A program made the position numbers and the translations under genes. 33,869 nt of DNA, from positions 1 to 33,869 of the forward strand of contig JAJCXX010000067.1 in assembly GCA_029263195.1 (NCBI GenBank), written 5' to 3'. This document shows positions 10,363 to 18,672 of the stretch, piece by piece. Position 1 is the stretch's first letter. Each line of letters begins with the position of its first letter. The DNA comes from Acidimicrobiales bacterium. Its GTDB lineage: Bacteria > Actinomycetota > Acidimicrobiia > Acidimicrobiales > Aldehydirespiratoraceae. The notes under the pieces were generated by a model. It was not told the DNA's origin. It worked only from the letters and a program-made list of their open reading frames with translations, and did no database searches.

Positions 10363-11172
10363 GCTCGACATGCTCTGACGGTCGATGAAGTCTCTGACCA
10401 CGCTGTTGAAGGACCGCGCCTGCTCGATCATGAAGCCGTGGGCCGCTCCTCTGATGATCACCAATTCGCTACCCGGAATCCGGTAGGCGATTTCCTCGGC
10501 GTCGGCGACCGGCGTGAGAATGTCCTGACTTCCCGAAATCACCAGGGTGGGCACCGTGATGTTGCACAGCTCATCGGCGATGTTGGCATCCACTGCTCTG
10601 AGGGCCTGCACCTGCCCGAGAAACCCGTGTTCGGGGGCTCTCAAAAGGAAGGGACCGGCCGCTATCGCCACCGGGTACAGCCGACGAAACGAGCGCGGCC
10701 CGAATATCCACTCGAGGTTGTGCACCGCGAACTCGCGCATGCCCTTCTCGTGGATCAATTCGATCCATCCGTCGAACAGTTCCTCTCGCCAGGTATGCAG
10801 CGTGCATGCGGTGCACGCGAGAGTGAGTGACCTGACCCGCTTGGCGTGCATGACAGCGACGATCTGGGCGATCGCCCCGCCCATCGATGCCCCGATCACG
10901 TGGGCCGACTCGATACCGAGATCATCGAGGACCAACATCGCATCGAGAGCGAGTTGTTGGAGATCGTAGGGTCCGATCGGTTTGTCGGACCGACCTGACC
11001 CGCGATTGTCGACGGCGATGCATCGATACTTGCGGCCGAACGCGAATCGCTGCATCAGCCAACCAACGTTGTCGGTTCCCAGCCCATGCAGGAACAACAC
11101 CGGCTCACCGCGCGGATTGCCCCACTCGACATAGTGAATACGAGTGAGATCGTTGGAGGTGATCCAACCCAT
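10309..11172 (-). CDS. Alpha/beta hydrolase
   Basis: A 287-aa alpha/beta hydrolase-1 fold protein with a complete triad: Ser96 in the GASMGG elbow, Asp217 in GSQDILTP and His245 in GAAHGF. The HG motif of the oxyanion hole is FLHGLG (27-32), and DNRGSGRSD (55-63) is the usual strand-4 motif. The substrate is unknown; lipases, esterases and haloperoxidase-like enzymes share this pattern. A polar tail of about 20 residues lies over the polyprenyl synthase 3' end. It begins one base after the stop of the PlsC-like gene (TGA-C-ATG), so it is probably coupled to the SDR/PlsC pair. It is the only member of that trio with an intact active site. Confidence 0.88.
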   Translation of the reverse strand: MGWITSNDLTRIHYVEWGNPRGEPVLFLHGLGTDNVGWLMQRFAFGRKYRCIAVDNRGSGRSDKPIGPYDLQQLALDAMLVLDDLGIESAHVIGASMGGAIAQIVAVMHAKRVRSLTLACTACTLHTWREELFDGWIELIHEKGMREFAVHNLEWIFGPRSFRRLYPVAIAAGPFLLRAPEHGFLGQVQALRAVDANIADELCNITVPTLVISGSQDILTPVADAEEIAYRIPGSELVIIRGAAHGFMIEQARSFNSVVRDFIDRQSMSSSAERRRGSVDDVAGSST

Positions 11173-11173
11173 G

Positions 11174-11827
11174 TCAGCGATCCCGACTCACGGCGTCCAC
11201 GGCCTCACGGGCCATGCCGGCCATCTCTATGGCGCCGAGGCGACCATCCTCCATGGGAGGCGGTACCGGCGGATCGATGACGACCCGCCACCTTCGACCC
11301 AACTCCGATCCGTGAACCGCAACCGGAAGCACCGGAACGCCCAGGTCGATGGCTGGTTCGAGCACCACCGGATCAAGAGATCCGGGAGAAGTCGAAATCA
11401 GTGACCTTCTCATCGGGACGGCCACGACATGGCCATCACGCAGCAGTCCCCTGACCTCTGCCGGATCGGCCATCACGCCACCCGTGAGTCTCATGGGAGC
11501 CTCGAAGACCACCGGACCCGGAATCCCTACCCGCCTCACGCGACGACCTGCCGATGCCAAGGCCATGCTCACCACACTCTGCTCCGACAATCCGAAACGC
11601 CGCTGGACCGCCAGCAATACCGGCCCGGTCTGGGGAACGTTGACGAGCCCATCGACCACGACATCCCATCGGGCCTTTCCCAGCGACATGAGCGCGGCGT
11701 GAATCTCTTGATCGAAACCCCAGGAATCGATCTCGTAGCTCCCATCGAAGCGGCTCGCCATACAGCGTGCCAGACGAACCTGGCCGTCGACCAGGTGTTT
11801 GGGTGCGGTGAGAAACCCCCACTTCAT
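11174..11827 (-). CDS. PlsC-like acyltransferase-fold protein with degenerate active site
   Basis: A 217-aa protein aligned to the lysophospholipid acyltransferase fold of the Rv0502-type actinobacterial family. The strand before the active site is recognisable (VDGLVNVPQTGPVLLAV, 58-74), but the catalytic NHx4-6D motif reads V74-Q75...E82. The histidine is gone, and the FPEG substrate loop reads VPMR (137-140). Acyl transfer by the normal mechanism is therefore unlikely. It may be a structural or binding protein, or may need a partner. The open frame continues 207 nt upstream, but the ATG at 11827 overlaps the SDR stop as ATGA and gives the family-like N-terminus, so I chose it. No transmembrane helix is obvious. 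Confidence 0.65.
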   Translation of the reverse strand: MKWGFLTAPKHLVDGQVRLARCMASRFDGSYEIDSWGFDQEIHAALMSLGKARWDVVVDGLVNVPQTGPVLLAVQRRFGLSEQSVVSMALASAGRRVRRVGIPGPVVFEAPMRLTGGVMADPAEVRGLLRDGHVVAVPMRRSLISTSPGSLDPVVLEPAIDLGVPVLPVAVHGSELGRRWRVVIDPPVPPPMEDGRLGAIEMAGMAREAVDAVSRDR

Positions 11828-12783
11828 GCGGCACTCCGATCCACATCGACCCTGACTATCGAAGCCCATTGATAGAGATCCTCCACACATTCGCGTGTGG
11901 TTCGTGCCGGTACGAAATCGAGTTCCTTGTGAGCGCGGCTGCCATCGGCGGTCTGACCACGACGCATCGCCTCTGCGGTGTGTTCGGGGAGAGGAGATCC
12001 GAACGCCGCCGTAGCCAACTTCGACAGCTGCCACCCGGGCCCCCAGACCGGGACGATGAGCCTGTTTCCGAGTCGAGCCGCCTGGGACCCGGTGACCGCA
12101 CCCTCACCGACGATGTTGAACACCCCTCCGACACGGGCCCGAACCGCGGCGACCGTGGAATCACAGACATCGTCGATGTGAACGAGTTGGATCGGGGAAT
12201 CGACAGGGGCGACCACCGGAACAACCGGCAGACGGAGATAGCGGCCGAGTGGGCTCGGAATGTAGGGGCCGATTATCGGGGCAAAACGGAGAATGGTCAC
12301 CGGAATGTCGCGCAGAGACGAAAACGCCCTGGCCGATTCCTCGACCTCGGCAAGAGCCCTACCGAATCGCGACGTGGGGTTGATCGGAGTGTCTTCGTCG
12401 GGCCGAAGGGCCGTGCCCCGCTCCCGCCCATAGACCTCGATGCCGGACCTCACCACGATGTGACGCAGCGAACCACAGTCGAGTCCGGCATGAAATACCG
12501 ACCGGGTGACCGCCCGAGTACGACGGGTGGAGTCGAGAGGATTGGATCTGGCGTGAGGCTCGTAGACGCCCAGATGAACGATCACCTCGGGATCGAAATC
12601 CCGGATGAGTGTGGTGCGCAGAGAAATGTCGCCCGTCTGCACAAGATGAAACTTGGCCCGGCGGAGATGACGCCGCGGCGGCATCAGGTCGACGCCCAGA
12701 ATCTCGTTGTCGGGATCCCGCTCGAGCTTCTGGGCGACGCCGGTTCCAATGGCCCCACCCATACCGGTGATGAGGATGCGCAT
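11824..12783 (-). CDS. NAD-dependent epimerase/dehydratase-like extended SDR, altered catalytic motif
   Basis: A 319-aa extended short-chain dehydrogenase with an N-terminal Rossmann loop TGMGGAIG (6-13), an acidic residue after strand 2 (VDLMPP) and the Ser113 region RSGIEVYG. The catalytic YxxxK is replaced by F140-GRA-L144, so proton transfer from Tyr and Lys support are both missing. VTILRFAPIIGP and HIDDV are normal family features. It resembles the mycobacterial Rv0501 (GalE2-like) proteins, which from memory also sit beside a PlsC-type gene and may share a weak motif. It starts 3 bp after the lysS stop and ends in an ATGA overlap with the PlsC-like gene. It may be an NAD(P)-binding sensor or scaffold. 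Confidence 0.75.
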   Translation of the reverse strand: MRILITGMGGAIGTGVAQKLERDPDNEILGVDLMPPRRHLRRAKFHLVQTGDISLRTTLIRDFDPEVIVHLGVYEPHARSNPLDSTRRTRAVTRSVFHAGLDCGSLRHIVVRSGIEVYGRERGTALRPDEDTPINPTSRFGRALAEVEESARAFSSLRDIPVTILRFAPIIGPYIPSPLGRYLRLPVVPVVAPVDSPIQLVHIDDVCDSTVAAVRARVGGVFNIVGEGAVTGSQAARLGNRLIVPVWGPGWQLSKLATAAFGSPLPEHTAEAMRRGQTADGSRAHKELDFVPARTTRECVEDLYQWASIVRVDVDRSAA

Positions 12784-12786
12784 GAT

Positions 12787-14241
12787 CTACTCGTCGGCCG
12801 CGGATGGGTCCAAAGTAGGACTCTCCGCGCGGAGCGTGGGAAAAAGGATCACGTCGCGGATAGTAGTCGTGCCGGTGAGGAGCATCACCAGCCGGTCGAT
12901 TCCCACGCCGAGACCAGCCGTCGGGGGTAGCCCGTAATCCAGAGCCCGTAGGTAGTCGGAGTCGACCACCATGGCCTCCTCGTCGCCCGCGGCCTTCTCG
13001 GCTTCTTGGTCCTCGAACCGGGCCAGCTGCTCGGCCGGGTCGAGAAGTTCACTGAACGCGTTCAATAGTTCGCGTCCGGCGACGATTCCCTCGAAGCGTT
13101 CGGTGTAGCCGGGCTTGTCGCGATGAGCACGCGAGAGCGGAGACACCTCTTGGGGGTAGTCGGTGACGTAGATCGGTCCCCAGAGTTGAGCCTCGGTGGT
13201 CTTCTCGTAAATCTCCAGAATGAGCTTTCCGGGTCCGTAGCTGTCGCGAACCTCGACCCCGAATCGCTCGCACAACGCGACGAGTTCCTCGCGTGGAGTA
13301 TCGAGGCTGACCTCCACGCCGGCGTGTTCCATGATGAGTTCGTCCATGGTGGCCCGACGCCAGGGTGCGGCAAAGTCGATCTCACGTTCGTCGTACTGGA
13401 TCTTGGTGGAACCGGTGACATCGAGCGCCACGCCCTCGATCAGCTTCTCGACCAGCTCCATCATCTGCGCGTAGTCGGCATATGCCCAGTAGAGCTCGAG
13501 CATTGTGAACTCGGGATTGTGGCGGGTTGACATTCCCTCGTTGCGGAAGACCCGCCCGATCTCGAAGACCCGTTCCATCCCGCCCACTACCAGCCGCTTC
13601 AGATAGAGCTCCGGCGCGATCCGCAGGTAGAGCTCGGTGTCGAGGGCGTTGTGGTGAGTGGTGAATGGACGAGCGGTGGCTCCACCCGGGATGGGATGGA
13701 GCATCGGCGTCTCGACCTCTACGAATTGCTGGTCGGAGAGCCGGCTCCTGATGGCAGCGACGATCTCTGAACGCTTCTGAAAGGCGTCCCGGGCGTCGTC
13801 GCTCACCCACAGATCGACATAGCGCTGGCGGTAGCGGACGTCGGGGTCGGAGATTCCGTGCCACTTGTCGGGGAAGGGCCGTCGGGCGTTGGCGAGCACG
13901 GTGAACTGATCGACCCGTACCGAGAGCTCACCGCGGCGGGTTGCCATCACGATGCCGGTCACAGCAATCCAGTCGCCGATCGACAGCGAGGTGAACCCCT
14001 CGAACTCTTCGGTGAGCTTGCTGGTGGCAAACAGCTGGATCCGGCCCGAGGAGTCCTGCAGGGTTCCGAATGCGATCTTTCCCTGATCGCGGCGCAACAT
14101 CATGCGGCCGGCCACGGTCACCGTCTGATCGGTTTCGGTGCCGGGTTCGAGATCTGGGTGCTCGGCCGCAACCGCCGCCGCCGTGTGGGTCACGTCGAAG
14201 CGGTAGGGAACGGGCGGGTATTCGGTGTTCGGATCGGTCAT
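12787..14241 (-). CDS. lysS: Lysyl-tRNA synthetase, class II
   Basis: Charges tRNA-Lys. The 484-aa product has an N-terminal OB-fold anticodon-binding domain (about 45-150) and a class II catalytic core. Motif 2 is [18 protein letters not shown] and motif 3 [14 protein letters not shown], and the Lys-specific [15 protein letters not shown] stretch is present. The start ATG overlaps the coaX stop (ATGA). coaX-lysS adjacency is conserved in actinobacteria, where clpC often follows downstream; here the SDR, PlsC-like and hydrolase genes follow instead. Confidence 0.97.
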   Translation of the reverse strand: MTDPNTEYPPVPYRFDVTHTAAAVAAEHPDLEPGTETDQTVTVAGRMMLRRDQGKIAFGTLQDSSGRIQLFATSKLTEEFEGFTSLSIGDWIAVTGIVMATRRGELSVRVDQFTVLANARRPFPDKWHGISDPDVRYRQRYVDLWVSDDARDAFQKRSEIVAAIRSRLSDQQFVEVETPMLHPIPGGATARPFTTHHNALDTELYLRIAPELYLKRLVVGGMERVFEIGRVFRNEGMSTRHNPEFTMLELYWAYADYAQMMELVEKLIEGVALDVTGSTKIQYDEREIDFAAPWRRATMDELIMEHAGVEVSLDTPREELVALCERFGVEVRDSYGPGKLILEIYEKTTEAQLWGPIYVTDYPQEVSPLSRAHRDKPGYTERFEGIVAGRELLNAFSELLDPAEQLARFEDQEAEKAAGDEEAMVVDSDYLRALDYGLPPTAGLGVGIDRLVMLLTGTTTIRDVILFPTLRAESPTLDPSAADE

Positions 14242-15032
14242 CGATTGTTCCGTTGATGGACGATCCGGAGACCGTGAAGGGTGAGAAAGGGCTCGACCTG
14301 GCTGAACGACTCGGCCACGGGTGCGATCAGATGGGCCAGCCCGCCGGTGGCGACAACGTTGATCTCACCGATTTCCCGTTCGAATCTGGCCACCATTCCG
14401 TCGATCATGGCTGCGAACCCGTAGACCGTGCCCGACTGGATCGACTCGACCGTGGACTTGCCGATCACGTTTCGAGGTTCGACCAACTCGACGGCACGAA
14501 GCGCCGCGGCCCTACCGAACAAGGCGTCGAGGCTTATCTCGATGCCGGGAGCAATGGCGCCACCGAGGAATTCACCATCGGCCGAGATCACATCGAAGTT
14601 GTTGCCGGTGCCGAAATCGACGACCACGGTGGGCCCACCGTAGAGGTCGTAGGCCGCGACGGCATTGGCAATGCGGTCGGCTCCCACCTCCTTGGGGTTG
14701 TCGTAGAGAATCGGCATTCCGGTGCGCACCCCGGGCTCGATCACGATGGGCTCGACCGCCAGGTAACGCGTCACCATTTCCCGGAGGTTGGCCAGAATCC
14801 GTGGCACACCAGAACAGAACGAAGCCCCCGTGAGGTCTTCGTCGATATCGACGCCGACAGTGTCGAGCAGCGACCGCACCAGCACCCACATCTCGTCGGA
14901 CGTACGTTCGGCCTCGGTCGAGAGTCGCCAATGATCGACCAAACCAACCGAGGCGCCCTCGCCCTCCTCGGATTCGGGGTCGTACAGCCCCAATACGGTC
15001 TGGGTGTTCCCGACGTCGATCGCTAGTAGCAC
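14238..15032 (-). CDS. coaX: Type III pantothenate kinase
   Basis: Phosphorylates pantothenate with ATP in the first committed step of CoA synthesis. The 264-aa length is typical. The ASKHA-fold phosphate-1 loop is AIDVGNTQT (4-12), with [11 protein letters not shown] and the [11 protein letters not shown] loop. The last usually reads DFGTATTFD, so two Thr-type positions are Asn here. GGAIAPGI is the expected substrate loop. The start is GTG at 15032, supported by a TAGCGT hexamer 8 nt upstream, so it may be transcribed separately from panC. panD, often close to panC and coaX, is absent. Confidence 0.95.
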   Translation of the reverse strand: MLLAIDVGNTQTVLGLYDPESEEGEGASVGLVDHWRLSTEAERTSDEMWVLVRSLLDTVGVDIDEDLTGASFCSGVPRILANLREMVTRYLAVEPIVIEPGVRTGMPILYDNPKEVGADRIANAVAAYDLYGGPTVVVDFGTGNNFDVISADGEFLGGAIAPGIEISLDALFGRAAALRAVELVEPRNVIGKSTVESIQSGTVYGFAAMIDGMVARFEREIGEINVVATGGLAHLIAPVAESFSQVEPFLTLHGLRIVHQRNNR

Positions 15033-15040
15033 AAGGGAGG

Positions 15041-15046
15041 ACGCTA
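15041..15046 (-). promoter_or_regulatory. -10 element (TAGCGT) of a leaderless coaX transcript
   Basis: TAGCGT, then 8 nt, then the coaX GTG. It is the same hexamer used before the polyprenyl synthase. It would start a coaX-lysS-SDR-PlsC-hydrolase transcript inside the larger same-strand block. Confidence 0.45.
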
Positions 15047-15060
15047 GCGGACTACGGCCC

Positions 15061-15918
15061 TCAGCCGAACCCTCGGTTGTCCTGCTTCAGAGCGAGGTCC
15101 ACCGACACGGCCGACGCGATGACCATGCTTCGAAGCGGTTCTTCGAGCGGCCGATGGATCTTCACCACGTAGTTGTCGGCCGTAGTGAACATTGTCTTGG
15201 CCAAGCCTTCCCATGTCTTGGTGATACGGGCAACCTCGACTCCGGCTCCGTCCTGGAGGTTGAAATTCCAGGCCCGCCAGTTCTCGCCGTTGAGCGATCC
15301 GATCTCACCCGACGGGCCCTCGATCGAGAACCTGATCTTCCCGATCATGTTCTTCTGGACAATCGATCCGATCTGATTCCCGGCGGCATCGGTGACGTGG
15401 ACCTTCGACTTGGCAAACTTCTTGGGTCGGGTGACGGTGAGCTGAACCGCTCCGGAAATGTCGACCAATTGAAGGCTGTGGGTCATGAATTGATCGAGGC
15501 TGCTCACGAACCGGGCCACCTTCTTCAGGTTGCTCTGACCCACCTGTCGAATCGCACCGATCTGCGTGCCGTTCTGGTCGTAGACCGCGTATTCGTTGTT
15601 GAGCTCGATCAGCTTGGCCTTCTGATTTACCACCAGAACGGGTTCGGTGAACAACGTGCCCCCACCGACTTCGGTGGAGTCGTGCCCGGCTTTTGCGGTC
15701 ACTTGATGTTGGATCTTCTCGGCCGACATCGACGTGACCGGAACATGGCCCGAGTCGGCGAGAGGGTCGACGGATTGAGTGCCGTGGCTGGCGACGTGCT
15801 CGGTCCAGCGCGAACCATCCCAGTAGCGCTGCTCGTGCTTGCCTCCGGGATCGGGATACCAGTCGGCCAGCGGTGAGTCACCGTCTCCAGATAGACCCGA
15901 GGAACCTTGATCGCTCAT
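15061..15918 (-). CDS. DUF2510 plus scramblase/LURP-one-like protein
   Basis: A 285-aa protein of two parts. Residues 18-43 form a DUF2510 module (WYPDPGGK...RYWDGSRWTEHV), a short tryptophan-rich motif common in actinobacterial membrane-associated proteins. After a polar linker, about residues 90-280 resemble the Tubby-like fold of the phospholipid-scramblase/LURP-one family: repeated Gly-Ser/Gly-Ala turns, GSIVQKNMIGKIRFSI, and a C-terminal hydrophobic helix (MVIASAVSVDLAL). Whether it moves lipids is unknown. The ATG at 15918 overlaps the panC stop (ATGA) and is preferred over one six codons upstream. It occupies the place where panD often lies, but shows no pyruvoyl-decarboxylase signature. 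Confidence 0.75.
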   Translation of the reverse strand: MSDQGSSGLSGDGDSPLADWYPDPGGKHEQRYWDGSRWTEHVASHGTQSVDPLADSGHVPVTSMSAEKIQHQVTAKAGHDSTEVGGGTLFTEPVLVVNQKAKLIELNNEYAVYDQNGTQIGAIRQVGQSNLKKVARFVSSLDQFMTHSLQLVDISGAVQLTVTRPKKFAKSKVHVTDAAGNQIGSIVQKNMIGKIRFSIEGPSGEIGSLNGENWRAWNFNLQDGAGVEVARITKTWEGLAKTMFTTADNYVVKIHRPLEEPLRSMVIASAVSVDLALKQDNRGFG

Positions 15919-16769
15919 GTCGAGATAGTACGACATCCGGCGTTGTCGATCAGTCTGGCCTTGCCGAATCGCACCGCAAGGAGCAGTCGCACATCGCCAT
16001 CGAGAGGGCCATCGGCAACCATGGTCTGAGCGGGCACAGCCGCTACATAGTCGATTTCGGCCAACGACGCCGAGCTGATCGTTTTGCGCAGCGCCGACTC
16101 GACGCGGGTGGCATCGGTCTCGCCGCTCTCGACGAGGTCCACTCCGACAAGAAGGGCTCGGCGCAGAACGGTCGCCTGAACTCTCTCGTCGGCGGTCAAA
16201 TAGACATTGCGACTCGACATCGCCAACCCGTCAGGTTCGCGGATGATCGGACACGCGAACACCTCGACCGGGAGCGAAAGATCGATGGTCATGCGGGCGA
16301 CGACCTGGGTTTGTTGCCAGTCCTTGGCCCCGAAGTAGGCCCGGCACGGGCCGACGATCGAGAACAGCTTGGCGACGACCGTTGCGACTCCCGCGAAATG
16401 GGAGGGCCGGGAAGCCCCCTCGAGCGGTTCGGACACGCCACTCACGGCCACCGTGGTCGACATCTCGGCGGTGTACATCTCCTCGGCCGACGGCGCGAAC
16501 ACGAAGTCGACACCTGCCGACTCGCAGGTGCGCAGATCGCCGGCTCTATCCGTCGGATACGACGCCAGATCCTCGTTGTCTCCGAACTGCAGCGGGTTGA
16601 CGTAGATCGACACGACCGTGACGTCGTTGGCCACGACCGATACCTCCATCAGGGAGGCATGGCCGGCGTGCAAGAAGCCCATCGTGGGTACGAAACCAAT
16701 GGTTGCGCCCACAGAACGAGCCTCGGAGAGCACCGCCCGCAAGTCGGCGACCGTGTTCATGACCTTCAT
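15915..16769 (-). CDS. panC: Pantothenate synthetase (pantoate-beta-alanine ligase)
   Basis: ATP-dependent ligation of pantoate and beta-alanine. The 284-aa product has the HIGH-type nucleotidyl motif PTMGFLHAGH (28-37), VNPLQFGDNEDL for pantoate binding, FGAKDWQQ (usually FGEKDYQQ) and the KMSKS-equivalent AMSSRN. Start and stop both lie in ATGA overlaps, with DUF2520 upstream and the scramblase-like gene downstream. The beta-alanine source (panD) is not in this window. The product feeds CoaX. Confidence 0.95.
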   Translation of the reverse strand: MKVMNTVADLRAVLSEARSVGATIGFVPTMGFLHAGHASLMEVSVVANDVTVVSIYVNPLQFGDNEDLASYPTDRAGDLRTCESAGVDFVFAPSAEEMYTAEMSTTVAVSGVSEPLEGASRPSHFAGVATVVAKLFSIVGPCRAYFGAKDWQQTQVVARMTIDLSLPVEVFACPIIREPDGLAMSSRNVYLTADERVQATVLRRALLVGVDLVESGETDATRVESALRKTISSASLAEIDYVAAVPAQTMVADGPLDGDVRLLLAVRFGKARLIDNAGCRTIST

Positions 16770-17512
16770 CGCGGGCCGCCTTCGCTTCGTCGGTGGGGAT
16801 TCGACTGTCGGGCCAGCCGACGAGCCTCGTCAACCATCGCCTCATAGACCTCCCGCTCAGCGGGCGGAAGTGCCTCGATGTGGCGGCTTATCGTCGCCTC
16901 GTCGCCACGCGCCGCCGGACCGGTGAGCGCGGTCGCCGGTCCGAGTTCGGCGACATTGTCGACCGTGGCGCGAACCAGATCGATCATCGCTTCGAATGGC
17001 ACTCCAACCTGTGCGGAGATTCTCTCGGCCTGCCCCAGAAGTGCGACCAAATGGTTGGAGGCGATCACCGCAGCCGCGTGATAGAGCGCCCGATCGGCGT
17101 CGGCCACCTCGAACGCGGTGCCGCCGAGAGCGACGACCAGGTCGCCGGCAATCTGATGTCCCGCCACGGCAAACCAGGCTTGGTCGCGCAGACGTCTGGC
17201 ACCGGTGACGGGATCAGGTAGCGCCGCAAGGGGGTGCAGAGCGGCCTTGAGCGGGTGAGGCTCCACCGCAGCGAGTCCGAGAGACCCCGACATGTGGGCC
17301 ACGACCGTGGATTCGACCGGAATGATCTCTCGGGCGACCTCCTCGATCGCAGCATCGGGGGTGGCGATGACCACCAGATCGACACCGGAGGCGGCCGCGG
17401 CGACCGATTCGCCGTGTCGGAGGATCTCGGCCACCACGAATTCCGATCCCTCGAGGGCGCCGGCTAGCGACAAGCCCGCTCGTCCGCCACCGATGATGCG
17501 AATGGTGGTCAT
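16766..17512 (-). CDS. Rossmann-like DUF2520 oxidoreductase
   Basis: A 248-aa protein with a dinucleotide-binding loop IIGGGRAG (6-13), a second-strand motif VDLVVIATPDAAI and the DUF2520 C-terminal helical domain (HAAAVIASNHLVALLGQAE). This family sits next to panC in many bacteria and resembles ketopantoate reductase in fold. It is a good candidate for supplying pantoate here because no panE or ilvC is nearby, but that role is inferred from context. The stop overlaps the panC start (ATGA). It begins 26 bp after folK and has no clear ribosome site. Confidence 0.85.
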   Translation of the reverse strand: MTTIRIIGGGRAGLSLAGALEGSEFVVAEILRHGESVAAAASGVDLVVIATPDAAIEEVAREIIPVESTVVAHMSGSLGLAAVEPHPLKAALHPLAALPDPVTGARRLRDQAWFAVAGHQIAGDLVVALGGTAFEVADADRALYHAAAVIASNHLVALLGQAERISAQVGVPFEAMIDLVRATVDNVAELGPATALTGPAARGDEATISRHIEALPPAEREVYEAMVDEARRLARQSNPHRRSEGGPR

Positions 17513-17538
17513 GACGGAGGTCGGTCGACCGGACCGAC

Positions 17539-18042
17539 TCAGGGTCCTTCCAGCTCGCTCAAGACACCGACCCGTCGAACTCCGTCGTCAACGGGACAGA
17601 AATCGTCGGGCACCACGTCGGCTCCGACATCGTTGAGCGGAATCAGCACGAATGGCCGCTCGAACATTCTCGGGTGGGGCACCGTGAGTTCAGGGTCGTC
17701 GACGGTGACGCCGTCGATCCAGAGCAGGTCGAGATCGAGACTGCGAGGTCCCCATCTGACCTCTCGGGTGCGTTCGGCTTCGGCCTCACGTTGACGACAC
17801 ACGTCGAGCAGTTCATGGGCCGACAGCTCGGTCTGGAGACGAGCCACGAGATTGAGGAACATCCCCTGTTCGGGGCCACCCACGGGGTCGGTTTCGTAGA
17901 CCGCCGAGACGGCATCAACATCGGGGATCGCAGCAACCGCCGCCTTGAGGTAGGCAACACGGTCACCGATGTTGGATCCCAATCCGATGAAGGCGCGGCG
18001 TCCGCGGCCGGATTCGGACTGCTCGGCAATCGAGGGTGTCAT
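17539..18042 (-). CDS. folK: 2-amino-4-hydroxy-6-hydroxymethyldihydropteridine pyrophosphokinase
   Basis: HPPK, which transfers pyrophosphate from ATP to hydroxymethyldihydropterin to make the FolP substrate. The 167-aa product has the GLGSNIGDR start motif (20-28), YETDPVGG, the loop RWGPRSLDLDLLWID with the Mg-binding acidic pair, and VPHPRMFERPFVLIPL. A GAGGTG Shine-Dalgarno-like site overlaps the preceding stop and is 6 nt from the ATG. It follows the phosphatase-like gene by 9 bp. Confidence 0.95.
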   Translation of the reverse strand: MTPSIAEQSESGRGRRAFIGLGSNIGDRVAYLKAAVAAIPDVDAVSAVYETDPVGGPEQGMFLNLVARLQTELSAHELLDVCRQREAEAERTREVRWGPRSLDLDLLWIDGVTVDDPELTVPHPRMFERPFVLIPLNDVGADVVPDDFCPVDDGVRRVGVLSELEGP

Positions 18043-18051
18043 CGCAGCACC

Positions 18052-18672
18052 TCAGTGCTGGTCGACCGGGTCGTTGCCCTGATCGTCGCCTGGGTCATCG
18101 TCGAGATCGTCGCCCGGATCGTCGTCGAGTACATCGGGTGCATTGATGAACGCACCGACCGGCACCTCGTCCGATGACTCGCACTCGGCGACCATCGTCA
18201 CCAACTGACGGGCCAGCGGTCCGAGTTCGTTCTCGAATAGATGCTCGGCGACACTGATCGCCTGCGGTCCGCTCTGAACCAGGCCGGTCCAGAGCAGATA
18301 CGCCGCGATGAGGCCCATGACTCGTTCGCCGACTTCTTCGTGGTGGAGAACGACCCTCTCGTTGGCGGTCACGTGATCTCGTATCGATGCCATGGCCCGG
18401 GTCAGATCGAGCGGACCGCCTTTCGGACCGCGAAACGGCACATGGTGGAACGGGAGTCCCATCTCTTCGTAGTTGTGGAGATTGTGGGTGGACGAAATCA
18501 GCGAGACCACGAAGGCGAATTCGTTCTGGCGGATCCAGATGATCTCTTCTTGACGCCGGACCCGGCGGTGGTTCTCGCCGTAGCCTCCGGGCCTCTCACA
18601 TACCGCGACGCGATCCTTCACGATCCAGGTGAAGTGACGGGGCTGAATACCTTGAGCCCACTTGCCTCTCAT
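18052..18672 (-). CDS. Dual-specificity-phosphatase-like protein without catalytic Cys
   Basis: A 206-aa protein whose residues 10-145 look like a PTP/dual-specificity phosphatase domain: FTWIVKDRVAVCERPGG, then EIIWIRQNEFAFVVSL, PFHHVPFRG, and the P-loop site VVLHHEEVGERVM followed by IAAYLLW. The expected HCX5R reads HHEEVGER: His replaces the nucleophilic Cys while the Arg is kept. It is therefore probably a pseudophosphatase. The C-terminus is an acidic near-repeat (DDDPGDD occurs twice). It lies between folP (ATGA overlap) and folK, where mycobacteria have folB, but has no dihydroneopterin-aldolase features. The fold call rests on pattern only. Confidence 0.6.
   Translation of the reverse strand: MRGKWAQGIQPRHFTWIVKDRVAVCERPGGYGENHRRVRRQEEIIWIRQNEFAFVVSLISSTHNLHNYEEMGLPFHHVPFRGPKGGPLDLTRAMASIRDHVTANERVVLHHEEVGERVMGLIAAYLLWTGLVQSGPQAISVAEHLFENELGPLARQLVTMVAECESSDEVPVGAFINAPDVLDDDPGDDLDDDPGDDQGNDPVDQH

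Noticed and set aside
11174..12034. 286-aa version of the PlsC-like gene starting at 12034
   Set aside because: The extra 69 residues overlap the SDR gene and look like shadow sequence; the ATGA overlap at 11827 is the better start.
11869..12930. Long plus-strand open frame (353 codons) across the SDR and lysS 3' end
   Set aside because: Antisense shadow of two clear genes in a GC-rich region; the translation is polar, of low complexity and matches no family. Similar shadows at 1050-1913, 7984-9009, 20263-21264 and, on the minus strand, 26297-27457 were dropped for the same reason.
18060..18135. Short tandem repeat as a regulatory or CRISPR-like element
   Set aside because: It encodes the repeated acidic DDDPGDD tail of the phosphatase-like protein and has no spacer structure.
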